DNA of 64,000 nucleotides from NCBI GenBank assembly GCA_963681505.1, contig OY811987.1:3534124-3598123 (forward strand), read 5' to 3'. Under the pieces are notes generated by a model. That model saw nothing but the letters and a program-made list of their open reading frames with translations. It ran no database searches and was not told the DNA's origin. A program made the translations under genes and the position numbers. Source of the stretch: Eunapius fragilis (taxonomy: Eukaryota; Porifera; Demospongiae; Spongillida; Spongillidae). Position 1 is the first letter of the stretch, and each line of letters opens with the position of its first letter. Positions 1 to 11,099 of the stretch are shown in pieces.

Positions 1-51
1 CCAGGTGGAGGGACTCTAAGTGCCTGTGAGTGGGATTCTACGTGCCCAGGG

Positions 52-348
52 CAGTGGCGGATACAGGAGGGGGGGGGGGGGGGGGGGTCGGGGGGGGGGG
101 GGGGGTCGGTGGTGTCCGGACCCCCCCCCCCCCCCCCCTCAGATCTGATGATGAAAAAATTAAGTATCAATAGTATTAATGAAAGCAATTAACAACACCC
201 CACGTGATATAGCGTATCATCCAGTGCACAAGTGCAGGACCCCCAAAAGCTTCCGCGCGCACACCCCCTCCCGCACCCTCCCCTGTTGATTATTCATGAC
301 GGACCCCCCCCCCCCCCCCCCCTTCCAAAATTCCTGTGTCCGCCCCTG
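52..348. mobile_element. Short non-autonomous hAT-like element (MITE)
   Basis: The left end begins CAGTGGCGGATACAGG and the reverse complement of the right end begins CAGGGGCGGACACAGG, so 14 of 16 bases agree as terminal inverted repeats of the usual hAT CAG-GGCG type. There is no transposase ORF. The interior is dominated by long G and C homopolymers (about 68-138 and 303-322). The flanking bases share a CAGGGC-like string, but I cannot define a clean 8-bp target duplication. It is therefore called a probable MITE from its termini and size only. Confidence 0.5.
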
Positions 349-559
349 CAGGGCACTTACATATAGACTCAGTGTCCCTCTCGAGGTTTCATCCGCGTTT
401 ATAGATGACTTCAATTTTTTTTTCTTCCGGGTGCAAAAGTGGTTCGGCGGATGCCGCACTTGCCGGACCTATTCCTACGGCCCTGCTATACTGGTACTGC
501 GTAAGCGCAATCGTACTTAGCGTAAAATACTAGTGCGCGATTTGAATTCCAATGGTGAG

Positions 560-622
560 GGTGAACTCGCTTGGGGGGGGGGGGGGGGGGGGGGGGGGTC
601 GTTCGAACCCATCGACCCCCCC
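560..622. repeat. Poly-G / poly-C homopolymer tracts
   Basis: A G run of roughly 28 bases is followed shortly by a run of C. Similar runs lie at about 68-138 and 303-322. Run lengths are probably unreliable in any assembly. They also generate spurious proline- and glycine-rich ORFs, which are not annotated. Confidence 0.8.
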
Positions 623-965
623 CCTCTGCATGCAATGTAATTACTATTAATCAAATGTGTATGCATATGTGATATTTCCGCTATAGGAAATGAATCCTTT
701 ATATGTACTAGTGTCGATGTCTCATATACAGGGTTGCCGAAGGCCGGCCGACCTTTCAGGCCGGACCTTCTGGCCTGACCTTCAGGCCGGAACCCGGCCT
801 GAAAGGCCACTTATTAAAGATGTAATTAGATTATTTTAATAAACTTGAATAATATTATCACAAGATTATACACAATCACTATGAATTAATCAGTCACACG
901 ATTATGCCGCATACATCAGTAAGTTGCGCAGATGAACCAGACCGCCGAGACCGGTCCAGACGTAA

Positions 966-1472
966 CTAATCTAACTGTTGCTCGTGCTTAGTATCAGTAA
1001 GGGGTACAGACTTGGCTGAAAAAAATTGCTCCATGTGACCTTTTTTTGATTTCAGAGTGCTTTCATTGTGGGCCAAAGCCGTGGATGTTTCCTCATGTGC
1101 TACACCGTCATGCAGCTCCTTTTTATGGTGTCTTTGAAGGTGCCTAAGAAGAGTTGAGTTTTCCTTGACAAAGGGCTTGTGGCAGTGGTCGCACCAAGCT
1201 TTGTCAGCAAACCCTTCATATCCTCTCTTTTCATGACATTTGTACAATTTGAAATGTGCCCACACCACGGAGGGTTGTTTGCGTCGTTGCGGGTACCTGA
1301 TAAGCTCATCAGTGTTATAAACCCAGCGGTCTGGGTTTATAGGAGACACAAGCTTATGGGATATATCTGCTACAGATGAGCCACCAGCCCCACCACAATC
1401 ACCTGAAGCTGTATTCATAGTGCTAGTGACGGCCAGCTGGTCACGCGCGTCACGTGTACTTGTCTCATACAA
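966..1472 (-). pseudogene. BED-type zinc-finger N-terminal fragment of a hAT transposase
   Basis: The ORF is 168 aa. It contains a BED finger: the aromatic run SVVWAHFKLYKC, then CDHC followed by a HLQRHH histidine cluster, spaced as in hAT transposase and ZBED DNA-binding domains. BED fingers bind the transposon termini. The ORF stops about 40 residues after the finger, where a hAT transposase would continue for several hundred residues. It lies between the termini of the 729-4311 element and is best read as that element's leftover 5' coding portion. A domesticated small BED protein is possible, but nothing else supports it. Confidence 0.6.
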
Positions 1473-1559
1473 TTAATTGATTGTAAATTAATAAATTCCA
1501 TAAAAGTAATACATGAACATACACTGATCACAAAGAAAAAAGTTAAACATCTAGCCTAC

Positions 1560-4185
1560 CTACAAAAGTGTCAATTAACTATCTCTCGCCCCATAATGGA
1601 CCTAGCCACTGACCTTACCAGAGAGATGCTGAGGTGACCATAAATGTCTCTGACAACAGTAGACTTCGATCGACCCTGATGCAGGGCCAGCAAAGTGGCC
1701 AAGCGAGAAAAAATGCCTTGTGCTTCACTTCCCCAATTGCCAAATGTTTCCACTGCAAGAGGAATGCACGACCATCCAAGTGCTTGGCACCTAGCATCAT
1801 TAGCTGCATGCTTCCTTGTCTCAGCAGCCAAGGCTGTTGCTCCTTCATTGATGCTGGCCTCATTCAGGGTGACCGGGGTAAGAGGAGAGGTAACAGTGAC
1901 ATCAAAGGCAGCTGGCTTAGCCCTATCCCATCCATCAACCAGCACATCAGCTGGTCGTGTGTAATTGTGTGTTCCCAAGAGCCCTCTACCAACCTCAATT
2001 CGTACAGATAAGTGGGCACAACAGCAAAAGTCAGCAATGATGTTTCGCAGGCGGTTGTGTCTAATGACCACATCACCCCCATGTCTGCACGAAACCGCAC
2101 GATGGCCAAGTGGGTCCAAAGCAATGTCTGGACAGAAAGGGCAAGAGGATCTAGCAGTAGAGTTCATGCCAAGCCACCATTTCACTGCTGTATGGAATTC
2201 AGAAGAGTCAAGATGCAATCCAAGGCCAACAGATGGAACAACTGACAACCAAGAGCTAGCATGAGCAGCAGAAGAAGAAAGAAGACGTGCCTTGTTAGCA
2301 GGAGAAGAGGTCATCATAATTGAGTGAAATAGATGACTGTCTAATTTCCTGGACAAGGCATGCTGGGAAGGAGGAGAGGATAAAGTAGCTTCTAAAATGA
2401 TGACATCACTAGTGGATACAAGAGTGTTGAACCTTGAAATAGCACTCACTAAATGCCTTTTGCTAGCCCTACCGATGCCTGAGCAAGATAAAGATGCGAT
2501 GAAAGCAGCACAGCCATGGTGAGAAAGAGAACGAAAACCTAAACCTCCAAAACTCAGGCTAAGTCGTGCTTGCTGCCAATGAACATCAGCAATGTCGACT
2601 GCCAAGCATGAGGGGAAACAAATCCTTACCTCTTCATCAAAGGACTGTAGGGAATCAGCGGAAATACTTGGAGGAGTGGTTCTTGCTAAGTTAACAAGTT
2701 TGCAGAAACTGCCACATATCCTAAGGAGAGATGTTGCCACATGGAGATCCGCTGCAGCTACATCCACCAAAGCTGATACTAAACCCTTAGCTTGGGAAAT
2801 TTTCTCACAAATGAAATGGGTGCAATGTAGGTAATCACCTATTGGAGCACCAAGTATGTCAAGGTTAGGCAGGAGTGAACTTCTCACAGAAGGAGGGAAA
2901 GCAGTGTTGCCCATCCTACCAAACAATTCATATTTAGTCAAATTGATATGGATACCCAGAGCAGGGCCCAACTCCTCTAACAGATGCACCCCTCGAAGCA
3001 CTGCAGGACGGCTACCTGCAAGAACCCCATCATCGAGGTACCAGGCCTGTAACAGTAAGCTAAAACATTCATCATCTGCATCAATTGTAGACAGAGAGCT
3101 AAAGAAAACAACAGAGGGCCCAGGGGATCACCCTGCTGCACTCCACATTCTGAAGTAATTTTGCCAAGAGGGTGACATAACAGAGGATGGGACCCATAGC
3201 AGTATGAAACCCATGGGAGTAACTCAGGGTAGAAAGTGGCACATTCTTCAAGGACTAGACGTCTGTCTTGAGACTAAGTTAAATGCGTTTTTCATGTCCA
3301 CCTTGAAACACACAAAATCCTCATCCATCCAGTGCTCCTCCATACACTCTCTAACCTGATGTATGACCTTCTCTGCACCCGCCCTACAGGCCACTCCATA
3401 CTGCAAAGGGTGAAAGAAATCTGCAAACTTATCCTTCAGGATGGCACAAACACATTTTCCAGCCAGCCTCCTGAGTGTCTCTCCCACAGCAATTGGCCTT
3501 ACATCACGAGGGCAACCCTCTTTGATTTTGTTCAGAGCAATGAGCCCAGCACCAGCGACAAATCTGGCGATAGAAGGTGGGGCTTTTCCTGATAAAAGAA
3601 TGTTCACTACCTGAAGAAGTAAGGGGCAAATAGGTGTGGGAAGTGGGATGCTAGCCGCGTCCAGCAAATGTTGTACACGCAGACCCGAGGGTCCTGCAGC
3701 TGTATCCTTGGGGAAGGAGTGCAGAATAGATAAGATGTTAAAATCCTGATCCAATGTAACTGGTACAGAGTGAGTCGCAGGGACTAAAGGCACTGGGCCA
3801 CTGGGGTGTTTAGCTTTCAAAAGCTCCCATGTTGTTTCATTATTTGGGGCAATGCCATCTGATTGCAAGACACGACATGCTTTCCCCATCATCCCTGATC
3901 TACCCAATGATACAGCTTGGTTAATTTTTTTGGAATGCTGGTTACTTGAAGATCCACTTTTGCCTTCATTTTGACGAAGTACCCGTGATTTAGCTAAGTT
4001 CCAGAGAGATGTAAGGTCATTTTCAATCCACATGTTGCAAAGTGTGTCAATTGAAAGGGGTCTGTCATGAAGTCCCCTCCGCCGTGATGAGGGAAGAACA
4101 CACTTGGGAAGCGTGAATAATTTCAGCCATGCTTCTTCGGAGTTCTCCCGAAAAATACACCTCAGTGCAGATGATAGAGCTCGGG
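1560..4185 (-). pseudogene. Non-LTR retrotransposon polyprotein (RT plus C-terminal restriction-like endonuclease), broken
   Basis: Two long minus-strand blocks (3248-4033, open back to about 4185, and 1571-3001) are separated by frame breaks. The N-terminal block carries the FPKDTAAGPSGLR region and RT motif A (KVDMKNAFN). In the broken 3001-3250 stretch I can read motif B (GVQQGDPLG, near 3118-3144) and motif C (YLDDG, near 3026-3041). The C-terminal block has a CPFC...H-x4-C knuckle, a RHNRLR motif, then RPADVLV and FDVTVTSP, matching the zinc knuckle plus PD-(D/E)xK endonuclease layout of R2/NeSL/HERO-type elements. The element primes reverse transcription at cut DNA. This copy lacks the extreme N-terminus and is disabled. 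It is the longest copy of a family with about a dozen fragments in the window. Confidence 0.8.
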
Positions 4186-4311
4186 CAAAATAATTTTAAC
4201 ATGAAATTTAATAATTGTATCTTTCGGGTCGACCTTTCAGGCCACGGGCCGGAGCCCTGGCCTGACCTTCAGGTCACAGGCCGGACCCTGGCCTGACTTT
4301 CGGCAAGCCTG

Positions 4312-5270
4312 CACATATACCATATTTACTAACACATTTGCACCACATTTGATTAATAGTAAATACATTGTAAATCCAAATTATTAAGCAGTGTTGGTTT
4401 CACACACACATGTACACCCACACCCACACACACCCACACACATACACACACACACACACAGCACACATTTAAATTGGTTTTTTGGGGGGTGGGGGGTGGG
4501 GGGATAAATTATTCCGAGGGAGGATAAACAATTCCGGAATAATTTATACAGGGGGGGGAACAATTCCGAAGAGATTACCCGGAGGATCAATTGTTACGGG
4601 GGGATAATCCGTATCGTGACACCGGCCTGTATACGTAGGTATTAGAACTATTGAACAAGTAGGCACAAATGTTAATTTTTACCTTGCTGAATTGAATATG
4701 TGCTTACACAAATGTTGCAGTAAATTATTATAATATAAACCATTTATTCAACTTATAAACCTCTTCATGGACTCATTTGCATTGGAAGAAAGGGCATTGT
4801 GAAGTTTAACAACTGGAGCAATGGGGAGGGATTGTATAGAAGATTAGCTGACCAAATACCTGACAAGCAAAAGCAAAGCTACGATTCCCTTGTTATAGGC
4901 TAGCCAGCCATACTGTGCAGTGCTTATTTGCCTGTGAGGACTGCCACATGCACCCAATCTAATATGGAGACATTATAGGGAGTGCTAAATAGGGACCTTA
5001 ATATCTTGCCATCCTTTACAGCACCAGTACACTAGCTTTGGTGAGTATCAAGGGCAAACATGTTATTCCCTTATCACTTGGGAATAACTTCATGTTCTCC
5101 ATAATGGGGAGCCGTAATTCATTCAAAGTCACTAATAGGAGAGTGGTGGTATTTAATGCTGTATTTACCACATTGGCCATAGTAAATGTACTGCCTCAAT
5201 TGCTTTATTTAAGAACATTATTATTCACATTACACAACATCTATAAAATTGCACACATCAATACAAACAC
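4312..5270. other. Intergenic region with CA-rich microsatellite and G-rich direct repeats
   Basis: An interrupted CA-rich repeat lies at about 4402-4461. It is followed by G-rich DNA with several copies of a short ATAAACAATTCCG-like motif (4500-4600). The minus-strand string AAATAAAG near 5203-5210 could be the polyadenylation signal of the TRIM-NHL gene. No gene is seen. Confidence 0.6.
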
Positions 5271-7382
5271 TCAATGCCCTATAGTACATGTATATGTGTA
5301 CTTTGACACAATCATACCATCCAGGCTTGAAACATAGATATTACAACGTTCAGGATCTAGTGCAATTCCATTCGGTCTGAGGTTTTCCACTGTATGGATT
5401 TTATGTCCTTGGGGATCAAAAATACACAGACAGTTGCCATCATAAGCACTAACAAGGCTGTATCCTTTTGCATCAACTACTAAACCATAGGGACTTTTCA
5501 CATTTCCATAAGTTCTAATGTAAGCACTATCAGGTGTAAAGACTTTGACGCTGTCAGAACCAATACCATCTATGGTCAATCGCCAGCTGCCATCCTGGTT
5601 GAATACCTGAACCCGGTTATTGTCCCTGTCAGCAACAATCACATTGTCCTTTGAATTAACCACAACAGCAAGTGGCCTAATGAACTGTCCCTGTCCTGAT
5701 CCTTTCCCACCAAACTTAACGACAAACTCTCCTCTAGTTGTCAGCTTCAGAATGCAATGATTACCCAAGTCAGCAATGTACATCACATCTTCCTTGATGA
5801 ATATGCTAACAGGACACTTGAACAACCCTCTACCATCTATTGTGTTCTTCAGGTGACCACCAGCTTGATCAAACACATAAATGTGTTTATCATTACTACC
5901 TACATAGATATCTCCATTTTCATGTACAGCAACACACAAAGGTTTACCACTCACACTGATAACATCTTGGGAACTATATACTGAGGTGTAATCGCCCTTT
6001 AAAATTAAGTCATAAGGACTGTTCTGTACATGTTGGCCATCCATTGTAATGTGGAGTTGTTGCGGACCAGCAGTCTGAAGGTTGAGGGCTAAAGTATAGG
6101 TGCCATTCCCATGGTCCTCCATCCTTCCTAAGACATCTGGAACATCAAGTTTCTTGGACCTCAGTTTAGCCTTCATTTCTAAACCACCACAAGGGTATAT
6201 CACACCTCCTAAGGTCTTAGTCTCCACTTTAATGTAATACATTGTGTTTACTCTGGCCACAGGTTCAAATATACACTTGCTTTCCCGTGGATCTGGATAT
6301 AGATCTACAATGCATCCAAGCTGGGATAGTTGCTTTAATAGGTCTGATTGTGCTTTCACAGACACTGTTAAGTAGCTACGCTGATTTGGAAAGAGGGATA
6401 GATGCTCCCCCTTCTTCAAAGTGGCCTTCAGTTCAGTGGGCACCAGATCTCCGAGTGCTACTATTTCGTGGTCAGTGTGGGTCTGGAGGATGTTGGAGGT
6501 CATTTTTGTGTAGTGGCTGATGTCCTGTTGCAGCTTCTCAAATTGCTCCTTCTGGAGGTTCAGAGCTGTTGTCTTGGAAAGTGAAGTAATTTCTAACTCA
6601 GACAGCAGCGCCTTTTTCCTTTCCTCTAAGGTTTCCATTAGACATTTAAAGGTCTGTATGATAGTTGATTCAGCTTCTTCTTTGGAAGTCTCCACTTGTT
6701 GCATCACCTTCTTGTTGGCGTTGATGGCGTCAGCCAAAACTGATACAAAACCCTGTGCACATTGCAGTGTTCCTTTTAGTTCATCTCGATGAGCTTCTGC
6801 AATAGTGGACAGTAGAGTATAGTTATGGTCTTTGTGAACAGTTCTGATGCAATCTCTACAAATGGGACAGTTACAAGTGTTACAATAAAAGTCCAAAACT
6901 TGATTTTTATGTTGAGGTTGAGAACAATAATGTTCAGTTGGTTTCATGATAGTAGGAAGCAGCATGGCAGTCTCCTTGACAAGTAGGAGCACAGTGTGTT
7001 CTAGTAGCTGTGGAACAAACTGGTGGCAATCATGCCCAGTCTTGCACAGGAATCTACGACATGAACAACAGAACACCACTGCAAAATTTCTGCATCCATT
7101 AGCACAGAAATTACAAGGTATTTCATGGCTGCTGACTATCTTGGACATGTATGCAGCAATTTCCACTTCATATTCAAGGTGGAGATTACGAAGGAGAGAA
7201 CTAACTCCACTTACTGTCACACTTCTCTGACAGATTGGACACTGAATGCTTTGTTGAGATCCTATTATTTTAATCTCTTGGTACAAACATTGGCAACAAA
7301 AGGAGTGCAGACAAGGTAGAATTCTTGGATCACTAAAAGGTTTTGAACAACAGTGGCAGATCACATGAATGTTAGCTGTCAT
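5271..7382 (-). CDS. TRIM-NHL protein (RING, two B-boxes, coiled coil, filamin repeat, NHL beta-propeller)
   Basis: The protein is 703 aa in one uninterrupted exon. In order it has a RING finger (about 9-52, CHCC ... CLHSFCCQC ... CPIC), a B-box 1-like Cys/His block (about 88-122), B-box 2 (about 147-188, CNTCNCPICRDCI then HKDH), a long coiled coil (about 195-330), a filamin/ABP280 immunoglobulin-like repeat (about 365-460), and NHL repeats to the C-terminus (GDIYVGSNDKHIYVFD and similar). This is the TRIM2/3/71 architecture. Such proteins are E3 ubiquitin ligases, and many bind RNA through the NHL propeller. The start is set at MTANI because a splice acceptor (TTTTGTTTTCAG) lies two bases upstream. 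An 18-residue in-frame extension to 7436 crosses that site and is probably 5' UTR intron. Invertebrates carry expanded TRIM-NHL families, so I do not assign a one-to-one ortholog. Confidence 0.88.
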   Translation of the reverse strand: MTANIHVICHCCSKPFSDPRILPCLHSFCCQCLYQEIKIIGSQQSIQCPICQRSVTVSGVSSLLRNLHLEYEVEIAAYMSKIVSSHEIPCNFCANGCRNFAVVFCCSCRRFLCKTGHDCHQFVPQLLEHTVLLLVKETAMLLPTIMKPTEHYCSQPQHKNQVLDFYCNTCNCPICRDCIRTVHKDHNYTLLSTIAEAHRDELKGTLQCAQGFVSVLADAINANKKVMQQVETSKEEAESTIIQTFKCLMETLEERKKALLSELEITSLSKTTALNLQKEQFEKLQQDISHYTKMTSNILQTHTDHEIVALGDLVPTELKATLKKGEHLSLFPNQRSYLTVSVKAQSDLLKQLSQLGCIVDLYPDPRESKCIFEPVARVNTMYYIKVETKTLGGVIYPCGGLEMKAKLRSKKLDVPDVLGRMEDHGNGTYTLALNLQTAGPQQLHITMDGQHVQNSPYDLILKGDYTSVYSSQDVISVSGKPLCVAVHENGDIYVGSNDKHIYVFDQAGGHLKNTIDGRGLFKCPVSIFIKEDVMYIADLGNHCILKLTTRGEFVVKFGGKGSGQGQFIRPLAVVVNSKDNVIVADRDNNRVQVFNQDGSWRLTIDGIGSDSVKVFTPDSAYIRTYGNVKSPYGLVVDAKGYSLVSAYDGNCLCIFDPQGHKIHTVENLRPNGIALDPERCNIYVSSLDGMIVSKYTYTCTIGH

Positions 7383-8789
7383 TCTGAAAACAAAAATGAA
7401 GCCATAGATATTAAACATCACTCGTATCAATAGCAACTACTAATTCTTAGCTGCATACATACAAAGGAACAGAAAACATCACATTCTGAATATTGATCCA
7501 CACAGTGTAGATGAATGATACACTGGGGTAAGCATTATCTGCTTCCCATATGGATTGACAGTAAGTACTACAACTGTCACCCAGGAGGCAGTAAAAAAAA
7601 CAGGTTATTTTTTTACTACCTATCCAACAAATCAGGGCTCGATGGATGATGTACTGTTTAGAGTGGCATGATGATACTGATACTAAAATAGCTGAGACCA
7701 TGGAGTCCAGACTGCTCAACTACACTGGGCAAGGATGTGGCTCCTCCAAGGGGAGTGGTGTCACAAGAAACCTGAACTAAAAATGACAGCTTTGAAAAAG
7801 CGGCATCACAAAAACTGCATGCCTACATGTGTTCTGCATTCTATTAAGTAAAATATTACTACCGGCAGCAGCTAAGTTAATGAATAAAACCTACTTGTTA
7901 ATAAAGATATAGGATTGCAAGGCAAAAAAAAAGCATGAATAAATGAAATCGATGTTTAATAGGACGCTTATAGTGTAATGTGCTAAATGTTTCATTATTG
8001 ATGCTTGTTTACACCAGTATTGTGTTGCAATACTATATCTAATTAATCAAAAAGAATGTTTTTTCTTGGTAGGTTACACTAAAAAGACATGCTGGAAGAA
8101 CTTTATGAATCTCCAAACTACAGGTTTCTTTCTAACGATGAAGAGTGGAGCTTTTGGGGTGAATGGCCTGACTTCACCATGAGAACTGTGAATAGATGAT
8201 CAAGAGGTGCAATAATAGTATTAACTGCTTTCCTAATTGATACCTATCATGTGCTAAACATTTGATAGAATTTTCTTTCAGCCATTTCTGAAACAGCTCG
8301 TATTGTCTTCACTTTAGCGGTATGTGCTGTTGAAAATGTATATTTTGTTCACATATAGCTTGATACTGTTTATTGTATGGCACCTAATCTGCAGCTTGCC
8401 CACTGGCAAGGGTTAATCGATGTGTAATGCAATGTTGTATGGATACTACAAAAGGATTCTTCCCTTTCATCTGAGTGGTGACACCATTTTGACAACCAAC
8501 AATAGTGCAATGCACTCCCTTAGCAGTGGAAACATATGGAGCTTGGAGAGCTTAAGCATGCAGCACGTTCTCTTTTATTGCTTCCCGGATTTCCATCGTC
8601 ACGAACAAACCAAAGTCCATGATCCTGTCCAACTTCTATGGCAAACTCAGTATCATCCTCGTCCGGTCTAACGCCAGATCCATAATGATGAGATCCCTGA
8701 CGTAAGCCACTGGAGGTTGCTTCATAGAGAACATTTCATTCTTCTTGTTTATGACATTATTAATATCTTGTGATAAAATAACAATAATA
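7383..8789. other. Intergenic and probable 5' UTR region of the TRIM-NHL gene
   Basis: This stretch holds a splice acceptor for the TRIM-NHL gene at its lower edge, so a non-coding first exon probably lies here on the minus strand. I cannot place it. A 36-codon plus-strand ORF at 8089-8199 (containing FLSNDEEWSFWGEWPDF) follows an AG acceptor-like site and has a non-random look, but I recognise no homolog. Nothing else supports a gene. Confidence 0.4.
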
Positions 8790-9590
8790 ATAAAGGTGAG
8801 TAGAGGTGGTCTGGGTCTGTGTTCCTTCACACAATACTCTCCTGCAGCATACATTGTCTCGCTTTGTTCTTCCAGTTTTGGTTCCCAGTCTCAAGGTCAC
8901 CTTGCCTCAGCAATTCATTTGTTTAATCCTTTAGTACCACTATCAGAGGCAATTAACTCAGAGGTACTTCCGTTGACTCCAGTAACCCAAAAGAGCCTTT
9001 CCTCCTTGGAAGTTGGAAAATCATCTTCATCTCTTCAAAGTTCTTCTGGACATGTCCTCTATTGTTGGCAAGGCTCGCTGGCTGTCTGTTTCCTCCCCTC
9101 ATGCAGCAGCATCATGGCTATCTGTCACTCCTTCAGAGGGTCTCGGTCTCCATCTCGACCCTTCCCAATTCCAGGTTGTCATTAAGTGGTGGCTCGGCCT
9201 GGACGATTCCTATGTCAAACTTGGTCCTGAGCAAGCCAGCAGCTTTCAACCTGTCAGTCACATCCTCACTTAATCACACAATTATTTTGGAAGTGAGTGT
9301 GACAACAGGAGTAGCTGCTCGGACCACTGAGCAAAGAAAGCACTGTTCGAATGACACCAAATGTGACGACTGGCTTGGGTCTGTGTACCATTGGTGGTGG
9401 AATCTTATGGAGCTTGTGGAAAGGAGGCTTTGGAGTCTATCTCCCAGCTAGCTTTACGTTTAGCCACTTGCTCCTCAAAGGCAAAGTCAGTGGTTCTTAC
9501 TGACGTCTAAGGGCGTCTGAACCTTCACCTTGTGCTTGTGCAAGCTAATGTCATTGCCATCATTTCTCGGACATGTAGTATATACCCTTG
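8790..9590 (+). pseudogene. Decayed 3' fragment of the RT/endonuclease retrotransposon
   Basis: The frames drift, but family landmarks are in order: SRGGLGL, WLSVTPSEGLGLHL, IKWWLGLD, then KPAAFNLSVTS and the AARTTEQRKH segment, finishing near a QANVIAIISR-like C-terminus. The Cys/His knuckle and the RPADVLV motif are missing, so an internal deletion removed most of the endonuclease active site between WWLGLD and KPAAF. This is a 5'-truncated, dead copy. Confidence 0.75.
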
Positions 9591-9656
9591 TGATGTGATG
9601 TAGGTATAATGATCATTTTGTATACTTTGTGTATTCACTGTAACGTTACAATTATC

Positions 9657-9682
9657 GGAACCTACGCGAGTAGGTTCCATAT
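9657..9682. repeat. Short inverted repeat
   Basis: GGAACCTAC and GTAGGTTCC flank a 4-nt GCGA loop, making a perfect 9-bp stem. No function is evident. Confidence 0.6.
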
Positions 9683-9947
9683 AGGAATCCTGCTGTATCA
9701 TGAAGTCATTAAAAAACGCGACCCGCGTATAACTCGCGTACCAAGAAACAGATAGTTTAGCTCTTTGTTGCTATCGAACCAGAAGGCAAAGACGGTCATT
9801 TTAATGTTTTGTTCCAGTCTTCACCCTAGATCTGGTACTGAGATGAATATTAATTAACGCATATAGAAATGCATTAGTATTTCCATTACACGTAAAATTC
9901 ACATCAACATATGCGTTCATGAAATATCCATAAATGATTCTCCATTT

Positions 9948-10100
9948 ATATGTATTAGCCAGCACTGGTGGAAGTTTTGCTAGCAACAAATACGGAAAAG
10001 TTAAAGAGGCTGGGGCTTTGCCCCAGACCCCATTGGGTGAGCTTACAAAGCTCCCCCAAAACCCCTCCTCCATGGTCAATAAGCCCCCCCCCCCCCCCCA
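9948..10100. repeat. hAT subterminal-type GC-rich hairpin repeat, copy 1
   Basis: GGGGCTTTGCCCCAGACCCC is followed by GAGCTTACAAAGCTCCCCC, two short self-complementary blocks. The same arrangement recurs at about 13645-13735 next to one hAT pseudogene and at 18215-18300 next to another. It therefore looks like the subterminal region of a hAT element whose remaining ends I cannot define here. Confidence 0.5.
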
Positions 10101-11099
10101 AACTTTGAAAGTTGTCTATGGCTATGCATTGCAGAGAGAAGAGCGAATACTTCTAGATTCAAGGGCGTTGTCCCCTATAATTATTGAGGTTATATGAAAG
10201 TTAATGAATTGATCATACGTATGCGTTTACAATATGCGCAACCATATAATATACGCATGCGCGCGAAGTCTCTACATTATAGTCCGGGACAGCATCGAAG
10301 AAGTAAAAATAATGTGCCATTTTTTTAATTTTAAAGGTGCCTTTGGGGTCCGATAAGAACGTTCCTTATATTGGTTTTACTAGCCCAACTCGTTTTAACA
10401 AAAAATTCAGTGAGTTGAATTATAACTATAAACATTATTTCACAATTGGCAGCTAATTATATTCATTGAAAACACTTGACCGTTTACATAAAAACGCCGC
10501 AGTAGGAACAAATGAAAAGGCTTATCGATGAGATTGTTGAGCAATGTTCTTACCAATTACAGCTGTTAAGTAAACTATGGTTACTTCAGCGAGTTATTTT
10601 GCTTACGCAAGGTAAGTGGGTGATGAACATGGCTCCAGTAATGAGGCAAAAACTTTTAAAAACTTGTCTTGAAAATCTTGTGGACAGTTTTTAAGCAAAA
10701 AACGAGATTTTCGGTATTTTTAGATATCATTACATGTAGAATCAAAATATGATTTTTAAATTTGGACGCGGTACTTCAATATTGTCAAACTGAATAAATT
10801 TTTTTTTAGTACCCCCAATAAACTTGAATTTTTTGACTTCACATTACGCTATATAAGTTTCGTTTTCTCACCATACATAGCTGACATATTTTACCGAATT
10901 GTGGTGATTGATTTGCTATGAATATAATTAAAATACATGCTACATAAACGTATACTTCCTCGATGCTGTCCAGGACTTTAATTGCTTTTCAGCTGCTGGT
11001 TTTGTTCTTCTTTATTGCCAGTTATCAAAGAGTTCTAGCTCTAGTACCACGGAGTTGCGCACCACAACGCCTACGGAGAGAATAATAGCGCCAAATCAA
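10101..11099. other. Intergenic sequence upstream of a decayed hAT element
   Basis: The region is AT-rich with no supported gene. A 60-codon ORF at 10512-10694 has no recognisable feature. The left terminus of the adjacent hAT element should lie in or before this stretch, but I could not find a partner for the right terminus. Confidence 0.4.

Larger units (their letters stand above)
729..4311 (-). mobile_element. hAT-superfamily DNA transposon, internally rearranged, with a nested retrotransposon
   Basis: The left terminus starts CAGGGTTGCCGAA and the right terminus is its inverted partner (reverse complement CAGGCTTGCCGAA). The flanking octamers CTCATATA (721-728) and CACATATA (4312-4319) differ at one base, which fits the 8-bp target duplication of hAT elements. 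Both subterminal regions (about 740-806 and 4230-4300) carry repeated GGCCTGACCTTCAGGCC-type blocks, as expected for hAT transposase-binding regions. Inside, only a BED zinc-finger ORF (966-1472, minus strand) remains of the transposase; the catalytic RNase H-like part is absent. The centre is occupied by a minus-strand non-LTR retrotransposon (about 1560-4185). This is a dead, nested composite. Confidence 0.8.

Noticed and set aside
1634..2834. Several plus-strand ORFs of 75-125 aa
   Set aside because: They are shadows of the minus-strand retrotransposon frame, which carries the recognisable motifs.
5757..7319. Plus-strand ORFs opposite the TRIM-NHL gene
   Set aside because: They overlap an intact 703-codon multidomain gene and show no domains themselves.
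7383..7436. 18-residue in-frame N-terminal extension of the TRIM-NHL protein
   Set aside because: It crosses a strong splice acceptor two bases before the internal ATG and would put a hydrophobic stretch before the RING finger.
7447..7719. 90-aa minus-strand ORF upstream of the TRIM-NHL gene
   Set aside because: No domain, and it is separated from the gene by a splice acceptor; probably intron or 5' UTR sequence.
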